A stretch of DNA of 21,330 bases from a virus. Numbering within the stretch: position 1 is the stretch's first letter; each line of letters starts with the position of its first letter. This document shows, one piece after another, positions 1 through 7,760 of this stretch. Both the position numbers and the translations under genes were made by a program. The notes below the pieces were generated by a model, which was not told the DNA's origin, searched no databases, and worked only from the letters and a program-made list of their open reading frames with translations. The DNA is taken from the IMG/VR virus record IMGVR_UViG_3300031963_001061, positions 1 to 21,330 of that record; one strand, given 5' to 3'.

Positions 1-219
1 TCCTTGTTCAATAGATTCGGTTTTTTCTTTAATAAGAACTTTCTCCATTAAAGAGCAGGCAACCATCAGTTCAAAGTTAAAACGCTTTGCTCGGTTGATG
101 ATGTCAGCAAAGACATCGTGAGCAGAGACAGTAGTGATGTCGATCTGCTTCAGCACATGGTCAATAGCCTTGGCATGGTCTTCACTGATTTGCTCTGGTT
201 GTGTATTTTCTTGGCTCAT
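1..219 (-). CDS. Hypothetical protein, C-terminus beyond the window
   Basis: Open reading frame of 73 codons that begins with ATG at 219 and is still open at the window edge, so the C-terminus is missing. The protein starts MSQENTQPEQISEDHAKAI and looks helical and charged. I recognise no domain. A weak AAGAAG element at 227-232 lies 7 bases before the start, inside the last codons of the preceding 47-aa gene. The gene follows that gene with only 1 base between stop and start, so it belongs to the same transcript. Function unknown. Confidence 0.7.
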   Translation of the reverse strand, partial: MSQENTQPEQISEDHAKAIDHVLKQIDITTVSAHDVFADIINRAKRFNFELMVACSLMEKVLIKEKTESIEQG

Positions 220-220
220 A

Positions 221-364
221 TTATTTCTTCTTAATGATATTTATTTTTGACTTCTTAGGCTTCATAATCGAAACGCTAATATTTGTTTTCTTCGGCTTGC
301 TATCTGCTGTTGTTATTATTGTTGGAGTCTCAAATTTAAGACTCGCAGATGTTTGTTTTTTCAT
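221..364 (-). CDS. 47-aa lysine-rich hypothetical protein
   Basis: Short frame running from ATG at 364 to TAA at 221-223. Its ATG overlaps the TGA of the preceding gene in an ATGA arrangement (361-364), which is typical of translationally coupled phage genes. The product, beginning MKKQTSASLKFETPTII and ending IKKK, is strongly basic with alternating Thr/Ile/Val stretches. No family recognised. The tight overlap upstream and 1-base gap downstream fill the space between neighbours exactly, which is the main argument that it is real. A nucleic-acid-binding role would fit the charge but is speculation. Confidence 0.6.
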   Translation of the reverse strand: MKKQTSASLKFETPTIITTADSKPKKTNISVSIMKPKKSKINIIKKK

Positions 365-612
365 TGCTTATCTCGCTGTTCAATCATGGCATTTGCCATT
401 TCAAAAGCAAATTCTGCCACATCTTTAACGGGAACTTTCTCTCCAAACTCCTCTGAATTAGCAAGGATTCCATTCATGGCTTGTGCGGCAAAGTAGTCAC
501 GCATACTCATACCAGTATTCGGACGCACCTTTGGGTTTGCCGCATCGCCGGGATACGCTTGCACAGGAAATGCAGGATGACTCCCATTCAATGTATTTGA
601 TTTATTAACCAT
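361..612 (-). CDS. Small phage protein with G-M-S-x-R-D-Y-F-A motif
   Basis: 83-aa product containing GMSMRDYFAAQAMNGIL followed by a predicted helix (EFAFEMANAMIEQR). From memory, a Gly-Met-(Ser/Thr)-x-Arg-(Asp/Glu)-Tyr-Phe-Ala-Ala motif recurs in small uncharacterised proteins of many tailed phages and prophages, so this is a recognisable family without known function. I choose ATG at 612, which leaves a 2-base gap after the previous stop and has a purine-rich AGGTGGGG at 625-632, although the 12-base spacing is long. An in-frame GTG at 628-630 would add six residues but has no Shine-Dalgarno sequence. The stop overlaps the start of the 47-aa gene. Confidence 0.8.
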   Translation of the reverse strand: MVNKSNTLNGSHPAFPVQAYPGDAANPKVRPNTGMSMRDYFAAQAMNGILANSEEFGEKVPVKDVAEFAFEMANAMIEQRDKQ

Positions 613-614
613 AT

Positions 615-809
615 TTATATTCTGCCCCACCTAGATTTATAGTAAAGTTCGTTAAGCCTAGCTCTCTCTGCTGTCATTGTCCAGAATTTATCGCAAGCAA
701 TATTAACTAACTTGCAAGTCTCATAAAACCACGGGTCATGGTCGCCATTATCAACGCCAGCTTTTCTGTGGTCATGCGCCGAATCTTTTATATAAGTCTT
801 TTTGTCCAT
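615..809 (-). CDS. 64-aa hypothetical protein
   Basis: Starts at ATG 809, inside the end of the sulfhydryl-oxidase gene (22-base overlap), and stops at 615, just before the start of the next gene. The product is charged and rich in aromatic residues (DPWFYETCKLVNIACDKFW, then RARLNELYYKSRW), with two Cys. It is probably a small soluble helical protein. No family recognised. The coupled overlap with the oxidase gene hints at shared expression, but nothing shows a shared function. Confidence 0.65.
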   Translation of the reverse strand: MDKKTYIKDSAHDHRKAGVDNGDHDPWFYETCKLVNIACDKFWTMTAERARLNELYYKSRWGRI

Positions 810-1390
810 AAATTCTCTGCTTCAGAAAGCGACAATACTGGCCTTCCATTCCGCGAGTTGACATCGTTATGTATACCAATTCCCCATTTCCACAAGTCTG
901 AAAAATCTGGAGGAAAATGCTTGCAATAGTCTTCAAAATGTTGTTGGCACGGACAACCATTCCATGGAATAGAATCAGCCCAGTTCTTAAACCAACTCTC
1001 GATGAATGCGCGATCCTCGCAGTTCCTATTGCGAAGTGAGAACAAATGTAGTTCTGCCCAGTATCTAGGCCCATCGCGGAGTATCACAGATTGAATTAGC
1101 GCACGGTTGCGCTCCGATTCATCCAATGCTCTCTGAACCCAGTCGCAATGCTCGTCCCAGTTCAACCCAATATGCTCACAGACCATCTTCTCGACATCAT
1201 CAGCAATCGAATAACCACTAATAGACTTTGAGCGGACGAATGTTTCGACCAGTTTACCAAGTGCTACGAGGAACGAATGATCTTCCCTAGCACCATAATC
1301 AACAACAGGGATAATCAAATGATCACCGATAATCTCGGAATCACTAAATGGCATTAGTGATGGATCAACTGACTTCGCCTCAAACTTCAT
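788..1390 (-). CDS. Erv1/Alr-type FAD-linked sulfhydryl oxidase-like protein
   Basis: 200-aa product. Residues about 105-195 match the Erv/Alr fold that oxidises thiols to disulfides using FAD and oxygen. Visible marks are a Trp-x3-His pair (W111, H115), a Cys pair at C146/C148 followed by QQHF, then PPDF, and the flavin-binding HNDVNSRNGRP (H174, N178). Family members carry C-x-x-C before the (Q/R)xH(F/W) segment; here it is C-x-C, so the redox site is atypical. Residues 1-100 are an extension I do not recognise, with C71 and C82 as possible shuttle cysteines. No signal peptide, so it is probably cytoplasmic or virion-associated. No clear Shine-Dalgarno sequence; the leader is AT-rich. A plausible role is disulfide formation in virion proteins, but that is inference. 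Confidence 0.75.
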   Translation of the reverse strand: MKFEAKSVDPSLMPFSDSEIIGDHLIIPVVDYGAREDHSFLVALGKLVETFVRSKSISGYSIADDVEKMVCEHIGLNWDEHCDWVQRALDESERNRALIQSVILRDGPRYWAELHLFSLRNRNCEDRAFIESWFKNWADSIPWNGCPCQQHFEDYCKHFPPDFSDLWKWGIGIHNDVNSRNGRPVLSLSEAENLWTKRLI

Positions 1391-1416
1391 TTATTTATTT
1401 ATATTTTTTAGAATCT

Positions 1417-1512
1417 TTATTGATCCCACCAGAACGCCGATGCCATCGCGTATCCACCTCCGACGAAAGTAGCAATAGCAAGAACAAGAGAAACCAGAGA
1501 ATCATGCGTCAT
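1417..1512 (-). CDS. 31-aa single-span membrane peptide
   Basis: Very short frame, ATG at 1512 to TAA at 1417-1419, starting 2 bases after the preceding stop. The product begins MTHDSLVSLVLAIATFVGGG and ends ASAFWWDQ. Residues about 6-27 form an uninterrupted hydrophobic, Gly/Ala-containing segment bounded by charged or polar ends, as expected for one transmembrane helix with a Trp-Trp interface. A GGGA element lies about 8 bases before the start. It fills an otherwise empty 120-base gap between two genes. It could be a lysis-related or regulatory micro-protein, but nothing in the sequence proves a role. Confidence 0.55.
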   Translation of the reverse strand: MTHDSLVSLVLAIATFVGGGYAMASAFWWDQ

Positions 1513-1514
1513 GG

Positions 1515-1676
1515 TTATTTTCCCATCTTGCGAGTCTTAGCCGCTTTCATTGCGCGAGCTTTGCGCTGAACACTATAGGCGATTGCCAAACTTTGCTTCA
1601 ATGGCTTGCCAGATTTAAGCTCAGTTTTAAGATTGCGTGTGAAACAATTTTGTGAAGCACATTTACGGATTGGCAT
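1515..1676 (-). CDS. Small basic phage protein (NL..E..SGKP.KQ..AIAY..QRKA motif)
   Basis: 53-aa Lys/Arg-rich product beginning MPIRKCASQNCFTRNL. The core ELKSGKPLKQSLAIAYSVQR matches a pattern I know from many short phage proteins (Asn-(Ile/Leu)-x-(Thr/x)-Glu-x-x-x-Gly-(K/R)-P-x-(K/R)-Q-x-x-A-I-A-x). These are usually found among structural genes and have no established function. ATG at 1676 is preferred. A TTG at 1716-1718 would extend the protein by 14 residues, but the known pattern begins close to the chosen Met. The leader lacks a good Shine-Dalgarno sequence. Two Cys (C6, C11) are present near the N-terminus. Confidence 0.75.
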   Translation of the reverse strand: MPIRKCASQNCFTRNLKTELKSGKPLKQSLAIAYSVQRKARAMKAAKTRKMGK

Positions 1677-1714
1677 AGCTTTTATGTTGTATGTTAATTT
1701 TAGTTTGGATGCAA

Positions 1715-4700
1715 TCAAAAAGCAGGAAATTCTTCTTCTGAAGTTTCTTTTTCTCCTTCGACTTCTTCACCTTCTTCCTCAAGTCCAAAGTCAGTTGCCC
1801 TAGCTTGAATTCCCATATTGCGAAGAAATCGCTTAGTCTGAGGCCATGTTTGCTGATTGATAGGACGAATCATATTTTCAGCAATTTCTGGATCAGTTAA
1901 AGACCTAGCAAGCAAATCAGCGTAAATCTTACCAACATCATCTTTAGCCCTTTGATTTAGCTTTCTAATCAAATCAATAGCTTTCCAAGCAACATAGCCT
2001 TTAACATTGGCAAAGCCGATTGCGCCAATAGACATAAGGGTATCTGCAACCTCTCCCTTTGTGACATCCTTTTTAAGAATCTCATTTGGAGACAATGTTG
2101 TTTTGCGAGCCATTGAATCAAGAATCTGGCGCGACCTATCAAGAACATTCATTTCTCTTGAATTCTTGCCAAAAATAAGCTCAAGTGTTTTTCTTGGTGC
2201 TTTGCCTTCTTCCAACAATGCACTAATCTTGCCCAAGTCAGCTTGCAGTGTATCAACTAATAGGACAGGGTCAGGAAGTCCTTCAGTTGTTGTTGCTAGA
2301 GATATTGACCTTACTTGACTATTAAGCCATTTTCTAGCAGCATTAATAACTCCTTGAGTTGCCTTTCCAGTTGGGTCTTTAGCAGCAGAATTCAATATAC
2401 GCTGCATCTGAGATTGAGAAGTTTCGGCATTTGACATGATATTACGAACAACCTCACTGGCATCTCCTTCAATGAATCTATTTGCTGGATTTAATGAGGT
2501 ATTCTCAAATTCTTGGAACTCATCAATGACTTGTTTTCTCTTAATTGTTAAAAGCGTATCAATTTCTTTTTTAGCCTTACGAGCTTCATCAAACGCATCC
2601 TTCTCTGGAGTGCCTTGAGATATTTTTTTCTTAGCTACTTCATCAGCACTATTCTTTGCGCCATTTGCAGATTCTTCAAGATTTCTGAATCTTGATGCTA
2701 AATTATTAACGGCTATTTCAGCTTCAGATGGAGTTCCTTTAAATGCTCTAAATATTACAGAACCGGGACCATCCCTCCATTCTTCAATAGATTTTGATGT
2801 TGAAAATCCCTTAGCTTGAGGTTTTTTCAAATGATCGACAACACTATCAACAATCCAGTTGTCAACTTCCTTAAATCCTTTTTGCTTCAGCGCATCGACA
2901 TTTGCAACGCCAGCATCTTGTAGTTGCTGAAGAGTTACAGTAACTCTTGGATCGCCTTCAATGGATTTACGCAATCTAATCAAATCGTCTTCAGATTTAC
3001 TATATTTATCTAGAATTTGAGTTAGGCTAGCACCTTCTTCAAATGCTTTCTCTGCTGCGCCAGACTTATACACACTAGCATAATCTGAATAAAATTTATT
3101 AGCTTCAGCAATTTGAGGATATGTTGATTCAAGTTTTTGCAAGTCACTATCAAGTGCTTTTTTGACCTTGAGCATGATCCTTCTTTGAGCTTCATTTCTT
3201 TCAGTAGAAATAGCCGCATTAAGCTCCTTTAATGAGGCAGTAACATCTTGAAGTTGTTTTTTATATGGATTCCCTTGAGGATCAACCAAGTTTCTATAAA
3301 TGCTTCTAACTATTGCTGGAATCTTTTGATTCAATTCAACTTGATTTTGAATTGATTCTTGTGCTGTTTCTCCAACTATGCGTTCTTCTTTGGATACAGC
3401 ACCAGATGGAACTAGGCTTTCAATTTCAGACCTTGCTGTTTTTGGCTCAAATGGTTTTACATCAGTAATTTTATCATACAATGTTGTTGCGTAGTCGCTT
3501 GCAAATTTCTTTTGCTTTTGAATTACATCAGCAACAGCTTTGTTTGTATCAAGTTTTTGCGTTCCAATGCGCCTTGATTTTTCGGCATCAAAAGCATCAT
3601 CAAGAGTTTGCTTTGACTCTTTATATGCTTGTTCAGCATCAATTTTACCAGCAGCAAGATTCTTTTCAGCCTCATCAAGTTTTATCTTGGCATCTTCAAG
3701 TTCTTGCGTTGCCTTCAATCCTTGAACATCCAAATCTTGAATTGTTTGTTTATATTGATCTTTTAGTGTATTGTATTGATTCAAGAAGAATGTCTTTGCA
3801 TCTTCCGCTGGTGCGCCAACTTCAGCCATTCCACGGCCAATTTTTTTACCAACACCTTGAAGGTTTTCAAAACTGCGTTGAGCAACTTCTTGAGATGATT
3901 TTTCCAATGCCTGCTGGAATGCAAGCATAGTTTTGTTGTTTGTAATATCACCGATCATTAGCTTAACATCATCATCAGAGATGTTTCCAGCCTTGCGAAG
4001 AGCTTGGATTGCTTCTTCTCTTGATTTTTCATCTTTGAAAGCCGACTGATAAACAAAACGAACTTTCTCTTCAGCTTCCAATGCTTTTTTTGCTTCAGAT
4101 GGAGCGAGTGCGCCTTTTACTTTAGCTACCGCAGGAACAGCAAATCCTGTTGCCAGACCAGCGATTGCAGGAATTGGTCCTCCAAGTCCAGCCTCTTCTG
4201 CTCCAGTAGATGCTAGTGCTGCCGCGCCACCAGTTGCAGCTTGAAGCAGCGGTTGTTCCCCCATAAATTCAGCAGCCTTTTTGACTTTAGTAGCTTTCGG
4301 GGTTAATCCAGCAAGCATTTTAGCTCCTTTTGTGAGAGCCATAGCTGATCCGCCAGCACTCGATACCCCCTCAAGAGCAGACTCAAGGATTTTTTCTGCT
4401 GCTGTATCTGATTCTGGTATTCCTTGCTCGCTAAGAAAATTTGAAATTATACTCCTTGAAGTTGGGATGTCTTTTCCCGTAAGTGCATTTACTCCCTCCG
4501 TAGCGAGATCTGTTAGCCCCAAAACAATTGGCCCTGCACCAGCACCAATCAATGCTCCCGGAGGTCCGCCAATCGTTGCTCCAAAAATTCCACCAACCAC
4601 AGCTTGAGCAGCAGGAACAGATAGACCGCGCAATGCTGCCCCGCCAAGTCCAGCTAAATCAGTTTTAGGCTCTGCTTCTACTTCTTTAAGTGTATCCGTT

Positions 4701-4801
4701 TTTTCTTCTTCAGTTGTTTTATCTGGAGATACAACATCTTGAAGAGGAGAAGTTGCTGTCCTCTCTTTTAGCTTTTTTTCAGCGGCTTCCTCTAGTGTCA
4801 T
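1715..4801 (-). CDS. Large putative internal virion / DNA-ejection protein (1028 aa)
   Basis: 1028-aa mainly helical protein, one of two long helical proteins at the end of the virion block, which is the place of the long internal virion proteins (gp15/gp16) in T7-like phages. After an acidic N-terminus, residues about 50-100 and 183-231 are Gly/Ala-rich hydrophobic stretches (such as GGIFGATIGGPPGALIGAGA) of glycine-zipper type that could insert in a membrane. Residues about 340-420 look like coiled coil (repeated KATQEL, KLDEAEKNLA). A hydrophobic helix precedes the C-terminal region, and the protein ends in a very acidic tail (EEEGEEVEGEKETSEEE). No lysozyme or transglycosylase motif was found by eye. 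It starts 5 bases after the previous stop. The assignment rests on composition and order, not on a sequence match. Confidence 0.75.
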   Translation of the reverse strand: MTLEEAAEKKLKERTATSPLQDVVSPDKTTEEEKTDTLKEVEAEPKTDLAGLGGAALRGLSVPAAQAVVGGIFGATIGGPPGALIGAGAGPIVLGLTDLATEGVNALTGKDIPTSRSIISNFLSEQGIPESDTAAEKILESALEGVSSAGGSAMALTKGAKMLAGLTPKATKVKKAAEFMGEQPLLQAATGGAAALASTGAEEAGLGGPIPAIAGLATGFAVPAVAKVKGALAPSEAKKALEAEEKVRFVYQSAFKDEKSREEAIQALRKAGNISDDDVKLMIGDITNNKTMLAFQQALEKSSQEVAQRSFENLQGVGKKIGRGMAEVGAPAEDAKTFFLNQYNTLKDQYKQTIQDLDVQGLKATQELEDAKIKLDEAEKNLAAGKIDAEQAYKESKQTLDDAFDAEKSRRIGTQKLDTNKAVADVIQKQKKFASDYATTLYDKITDVKPFEPKTARSEIESLVPSGAVSKEERIVGETAQESIQNQVELNQKIPAIVRSIYRNLVDPQGNPYKKQLQDVTASLKELNAAISTERNEAQRRIMLKVKKALDSDLQKLESTYPQIAEANKFYSDYASVYKSGAAEKAFEEGASLTQILDKYSKSEDDLIRLRKSIEGDPRVTVTLQQLQDAGVANVDALKQKGFKEVDNWIVDSVVDHLKKPQAKGFSTSKSIEEWRDGPGSVIFRAFKGTPSEAEIAVNNLASRFRNLEESANGAKNSADEVAKKKISQGTPEKDAFDEARKAKKEIDTLLTIKRKQVIDEFQEFENTSLNPANRFIEGDASEVVRNIMSNAETSQSQMQRILNSAAKDPTGKATQGVINAARKWLNSQVRSISLATTTEGLPDPVLLVDTLQADLGKISALLEEGKAPRKTLELIFGKNSREMNVLDRSRQILDSMARKTTLSPNEILKKDVTKGEVADTLMSIGAIGFANVKGYVAWKAIDLIRKLNQRAKDDVGKIYADLLARSLTDPEIAENMIRPINQQTWPQTKRFLRNMGIQARATDFGLEEEGEEVEGEKETSEEEFPAF

Positions 4802-4806
4802 TGATT

Positions 4807-6654
4807 TTATAGAGCCTGCATCTCAGCAAGCATTTGATTAAACTCCTTGATTCGGATTGCTTGATTTTCTAGCATTTCTTTTTTCTGCATTGCATTAAGA
4901 TAATTTTCAGTTTTCTTAGCTTTATCAGTTGCTTTTTCCGCTGCCTGTTGAATCTTATTATACAAATCTTTATCTGATTTAGTAATTCTCAAAGGACTCA
5001 TTATTGGCATCTTAAAAGCTGGATCAATTTGTTTGATTTCTTTAGATGCGTTTACAATTGTTTTTGTTGTTCCATTCTTTAAATTGTAAAGCGTTTCAAG
5101 TATTAAATCTGGAGATGATGTTATATCAAGTGGGCCTTGAGTTTGTTCCAGAGATTGCCTTTCACCCTCAGTAAGTGATCCAACTCCAGCAGTGCCAGTT
5201 GGAGACAATGTTTTCATTTCCCTAAATATAGACCATCCAATATTACTTCCAATTGAAGCAATTCGGTTAGAGATATTTTTAACCTTTTGAGCCTTTTCTG
5301 CAATATCCTTATATCCAAGTTTCTCAGCTATCATTGCAGCCTCTTTATATGTTATTGGAGAAAGAGGCATTTTTTCTTTTCCAAGATAATAGTCTGTCAT
5401 TATTCCAACAATACTAGGATCAGACTCAATTTCATCAATTGCTTGGTCAATCTGAAATAGTTTAACAGATTCATTGTTGACGCTATTTTTAAGCGTGTTG
5501 AATGATGCCTTATCAGCCTTTAGTTTTTCTGTTTCGTTTTTTATTCTATCATCTTCGGCTTTTTTAACCTGTATTTGTGCATTAGCTTGATCTATAATTA
5601 ATTTTTGTTTATCTATTCCAAGCCTTTCTGCATCAGCGGCTAGTTTTGCAACATTTGCGCTATTGTCTTGCTGTTTAAGAACCCAACGATTTCTTGAATC
5701 TTTTTCTGCCGTAACCAAATAATTGTAATCGCTACTCTTTGATAAATCTATTGCTGCCTGTTCAGCTACGGATTGTTGTGATGGCTCAAATACAATATCA
5801 TCAGTTTTCCTTGGCTGAGTTACTTCTTTTGGCTGATTTTGAAGCCACCACTTATCAACTGGAGCTTCCATTCCAGCCAAAGCAGGTGTTGGTGCGGGTT
5901 CTGCCGATGACTGAACTTGAAGTCCAGTTAGTGCAGGAGCTGGAGTTCCTTGAATAGATACACGCCTTAAATTTGGGTCTGGAATATTTATTCCACCTGT
6001 ATCAACCTGAGGAGGTGGTTGCTGAATAGGTGCGGCCTCTGGAGCTTGCTCTGCTAGATTTATTGGCAATCCAACTTGATTTGTAATTGCTTTGGATTGT
6101 TCTTCTGGAGTTCCAGTTGGAGCAAATACAGCATCTGTTGGAGACAATCTGCGATCTCCATAAGTATCATAACTTGTATCTGCCTCAGTATCAATGCTTG
6201 TTTTTGGAGTTGGTTTTTCTACTGGAGTATTTCCAGATGGGTTTACGCCAAAAAGCCGTTCAGCAGCTTTATCTAATGCTGCCATTCTTTCATCAACATC
6301 CGCTTCTAGGCCATGCTCAGAAGCTACTTTTAGCTTTAGTTCATCAAGAAATTGTTTATTCCTTGTCTTTTGCTTTGCTTCTTCAAGAAGTAGTTCTTGA
6401 GCGAACTTGCGTGTTTCTTTGGCTTTCTCCTCTTCCTTCTCGTATTTAGCAGTAATGCCACTCAAAGCACCTTTAGCAATGTTAGAAACAGCACCAGCGA
6501 TGCCTTCAGCTACAAGCTCTGGTCGAGAAGACTGAATCTGGATAGCTTGAAGTGGCTGAAACTGCAATGCAGCACCGCGAGTCACATCGAGTGCTGGCAG
6601 TGGTTGCAGGTTGCTAAGATTAGCGAATTGAGGAGTGAAGGAATAGTCAGCCAT
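4807..6654 (-). CDS. Putative internal virion / ejection protein (615 aa)
   Basis: 615-aa protein. It has an N-terminal segment with a short Gly/Ala-rich stretch (residues 50-68), then a charged helical region (about 70-135). A long Pro/Gln-rich, low-complexity linker follows (about 137-300), and then a mostly helical C-terminal half with likely coiled coil (about 335-400 and 560-605). Residues 489-510 (AGVGSLTEGERQSLEQ) resemble a short motif I associate with phage ejection and internal-core proteins. Translation is probably coupled to the upstream gene: a perfect GGAGG at 6661-6665 sits 6 bases before the ATG, which shares one base with the preceding TAA. Function is inferred from order and architecture. 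Confidence 0.75.
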   Translation of the reverse strand: MADYSFTPQFANLSNLQPLPALDVTRGAALQFQPLQAIQIQSSRPELVAEGIAGAVSNIAKGALSGITAKYEKEEEKAKETRKFAQELLLEEAKQKTRNKQFLDELKLKVASEHGLEADVDERMAALDKAAERLFGVNPSGNTPVEKPTPKTSIDTEADTSYDTYGDRRLSPTDAVFAPTGTPEEQSKAITNQVGLPINLAEQAPEAAPIQQPPPQVDTGGINIPDPNLRRVSIQGTPAPALTGLQVQSSAEPAPTPALAGMEAPVDKWWLQNQPKEVTQPRKTDDIVFEPSQQSVAEQAAIDLSKSSDYNYLVTAEKDSRNRWVLKQQDNSANVAKLAADAERLGIDKQKLIIDQANAQIQVKKAEDDRIKNETEKLKADKASFNTLKNSVNNESVKLFQIDQAIDEIESDPSIVGIMTDYYLGKEKMPLSPITYKEAAMIAEKLGYKDIAEKAQKVKNISNRIASIGSNIGWSIFREMKTLSPTGTAGVGSLTEGERQSLEQTQGPLDITSSPDLILETLYNLKNGTTKTIVNASKEIKQIDPAFKMPIMSPLRITKSDKDLYNKIQQAAEKATDKAKKTENYLNAMQKKEMLENQAIRIKEFNQMLAEMQAL

Positions 6655-7157
6655 TAGGAGCCTCCGAAAGAAAGATTAGCAGCAGAAGGAAGTTTGAACA
6701 TATTAGCAGGTTGACCAGTTCCGCCAGCACCGAGATTAGCGGCCATAGCAGCTCCGGGAATTACGCTAGGAGCAGCACCAGCACCACCAATACCCATAGA
6801 TGCGGCTTTCTCTGTTTGAGACGCTTGACCGCCACCACCAGCGATTGCGCTAGTTCCAATAGCACCTTGAGCTTGTTGCGATGCAGTCAATGCGGCTTGA
6901 TCACTGGCTTGCTGTTGAGTAGAAAACTGTCCTAGTTGTTGACGAGCTAGTTGTTCGCCTTGTCGTTCAGCCGCAAATCCAGCCTCGCGTTGTTGTTCAA
7001 GCAATGCTTGTTGGCGAGCCTGTTCAGCCATACGAGATTGTTCAGCGGCTTGTTGAGCCTGCTGTTGTTGCTGTTGCATCATCATAACCATCATAGGGTC
7101 TGTTGATGGCTGTGGTTTGGGTTTTGGTTGTTTTGGCCCTTTGAACATTCCTCCCAT
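6654..7157 (-). CDS. Gln/Ala-rich Met-Gly-Gly virion protein, paralogue of the next gene upstream
   Basis: 167-aa protein starting MGGMFKGPKQPKPK. A Met-rich DPMMVMMM patch leads into a long Gln/Ala helix (residues about 22-95), followed by a Gly/Ala-rich half and the end PANMFKLPSAANLSFGGS. The C-terminus and the AxxAERQGE segment match the neighbouring 199-aa protein, so the two are tandem paralogues. The composition suits a small internal-core or tail-assembly protein like the class of T7 gp14, but I see no direct match. A strong GGAGGAG at 7165-7171 lies 7 bases before the start. The 3' codons of this gene carry the Shine-Dalgarno sequence of the next gene. Confidence 0.75.
   Translation of the reverse strand: MGGMFKGPKQPKPKPQPSTDPMMVMMMQQQQQQAQQAAEQSRMAEQARQQALLEQQREAGFAAERQGEQLARQQLGQFSTQQQASDQAALTASQQAQGAIGTSAIAGGGGQASQTEKAASMGIGGAGAAPSVIPGAAMAANLGAGGTGQPANMFKLPSAANLSFGGS
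6661..6665 (-). promoter_or_regulatory. Shine-Dalgarno GGAGG before the 615-aa gene
   Basis: GGAGG lies 6 bases before the ATG at 6654. It is made of the Gly codons in the terminal Phe-Gly-Gly-Ser of the upstream protein, so the ribosome terminating there is placed on the next start. Confidence 0.8.
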
Positions 7158-7159
7158 AA

Positions 7160-7759
7160 TTATACTCCTCCGAATTTTATATTGCTTGTTTTTGGTAAGT
7201 TAAAAATATTAGCTGAACGAGTTGCTGGAGTTGTTGTGGTGGAATCACTCATTCCGTAGAATGGCAATGCAGCACCAGTTGGAATAGCTCCCATCCCTGC
7301 GAGATTTGCAGCCTGCTCCTGCTGTGCTTTACCAATATCAAATCCTCCGCCAATAGCAGATGTTCCTGCTGTTTGGTATGCTTTCTGTTGAGCTTGTTGC
7401 GCGGAAATATCTTTAGCTTGCTGCATCGCTCCAGCTTGAGACAAAAATTGTTGCGCCCCTGTTTCACCTTGACGCTCAGAGGCCATAGCAGATTGTTTTT
7501 GGGCTTCAAGAAATGCTTGTTGTTGAGCCTGTCGAGCAGATTCAGCTTGGGCTTGTTGCTGCGCTTGCATTTGAGACATATAAGCCAACATCGGATCAGG
7601 TGGGGGAGTTGCACCACCGCTCTTTTTCTTTTTCTTATCACTAGACTTCCAAGATGGTGTTCCGAACTTACCTCCTTTTGGGCCGGGTAAAATTCCCAAA
7701 GGGTCCATTATATTAAATGGATCAATAACTTTTCTTGTAGTTTTTAAAGCTCCTCCCAT
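7160..7759 (-). CDS. Gln/Ala-rich Met-Gly-Gly virion protein
   Basis: 199-aa protein starting MGGALKTTRKVIDPFNIMDP. A basic KKKKK patch (about residue 42) precedes a Pro-rich PPPDPMLAYM segment and a long Gln/Ala helix (about 58-130). The C-terminus is SANIFNLPKTSNIKFGGV. It shares the Met-Gly-Gly start, DPM...M patch, ASERQGE segment, GTSAI motif and (S/P)AN(I/M)F-x-LP...FGG end with the adjacent 167-aa protein. Probably a structural or ejection component. The start lies 1 base after the stop of the YkgJ-like gene and has no good upstream Shine-Dalgarno sequence, so it probably depends on translational coupling. Confidence 0.75.
   Translation of the reverse strand: MGGALKTTRKVIDPFNIMDPLGILPGPKGGKFGTPSWKSSDKKKKKSGGATPPPDPMLAYMSQMQAQQQAQAESARQAQQQAFLEAQKQSAMASERQGETGAQQFLSQAGAMQQAKDISAQQAQQKAYQTAGTSAIGGGFDIGKAQQEQAANLAGMGAIPTGAALPFYGMSDSTTTTPATRSANIFNLPKTSNIKFGGV
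7165..7171 (-). promoter_or_regulatory. Shine-Dalgarno GGAGGAG before the 167-aa gene
   Basis: GGAGGAG lies 7 bases before the ATG at 7157 and is formed by the Gly-Gly-Val codons that end the 199-aa protein. It is the strongest ribosome-binding site in the window. Confidence 0.8.
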
Positions 7760-7760
7760 A

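Noticed and set aside
772-1074. Minus-strand frame of about 100 codons overlapping the sulfhydryl oxidase gene
   Set aside because: It is in another frame of a gene with clear family motifs, and has no recognisable domain.
1677-1714. Possible promoter in the longest gap (TTGCAT, 17 bases, TACAAC on the minus strand)
   Set aside because: Only three of six and four of six bases match the usual -35 and -10 boxes, and the region is AT-rich, so such a match is expected by chance.
3481-3930. Plus-strand open frame of about 149 codons
   Set aside because: Lies wholly inside the 1028-aa gene and its product is Leu/Gln/His-rich, as expected of an antisense reading of Lys/Glu/Ala-rich helices. No start signal.
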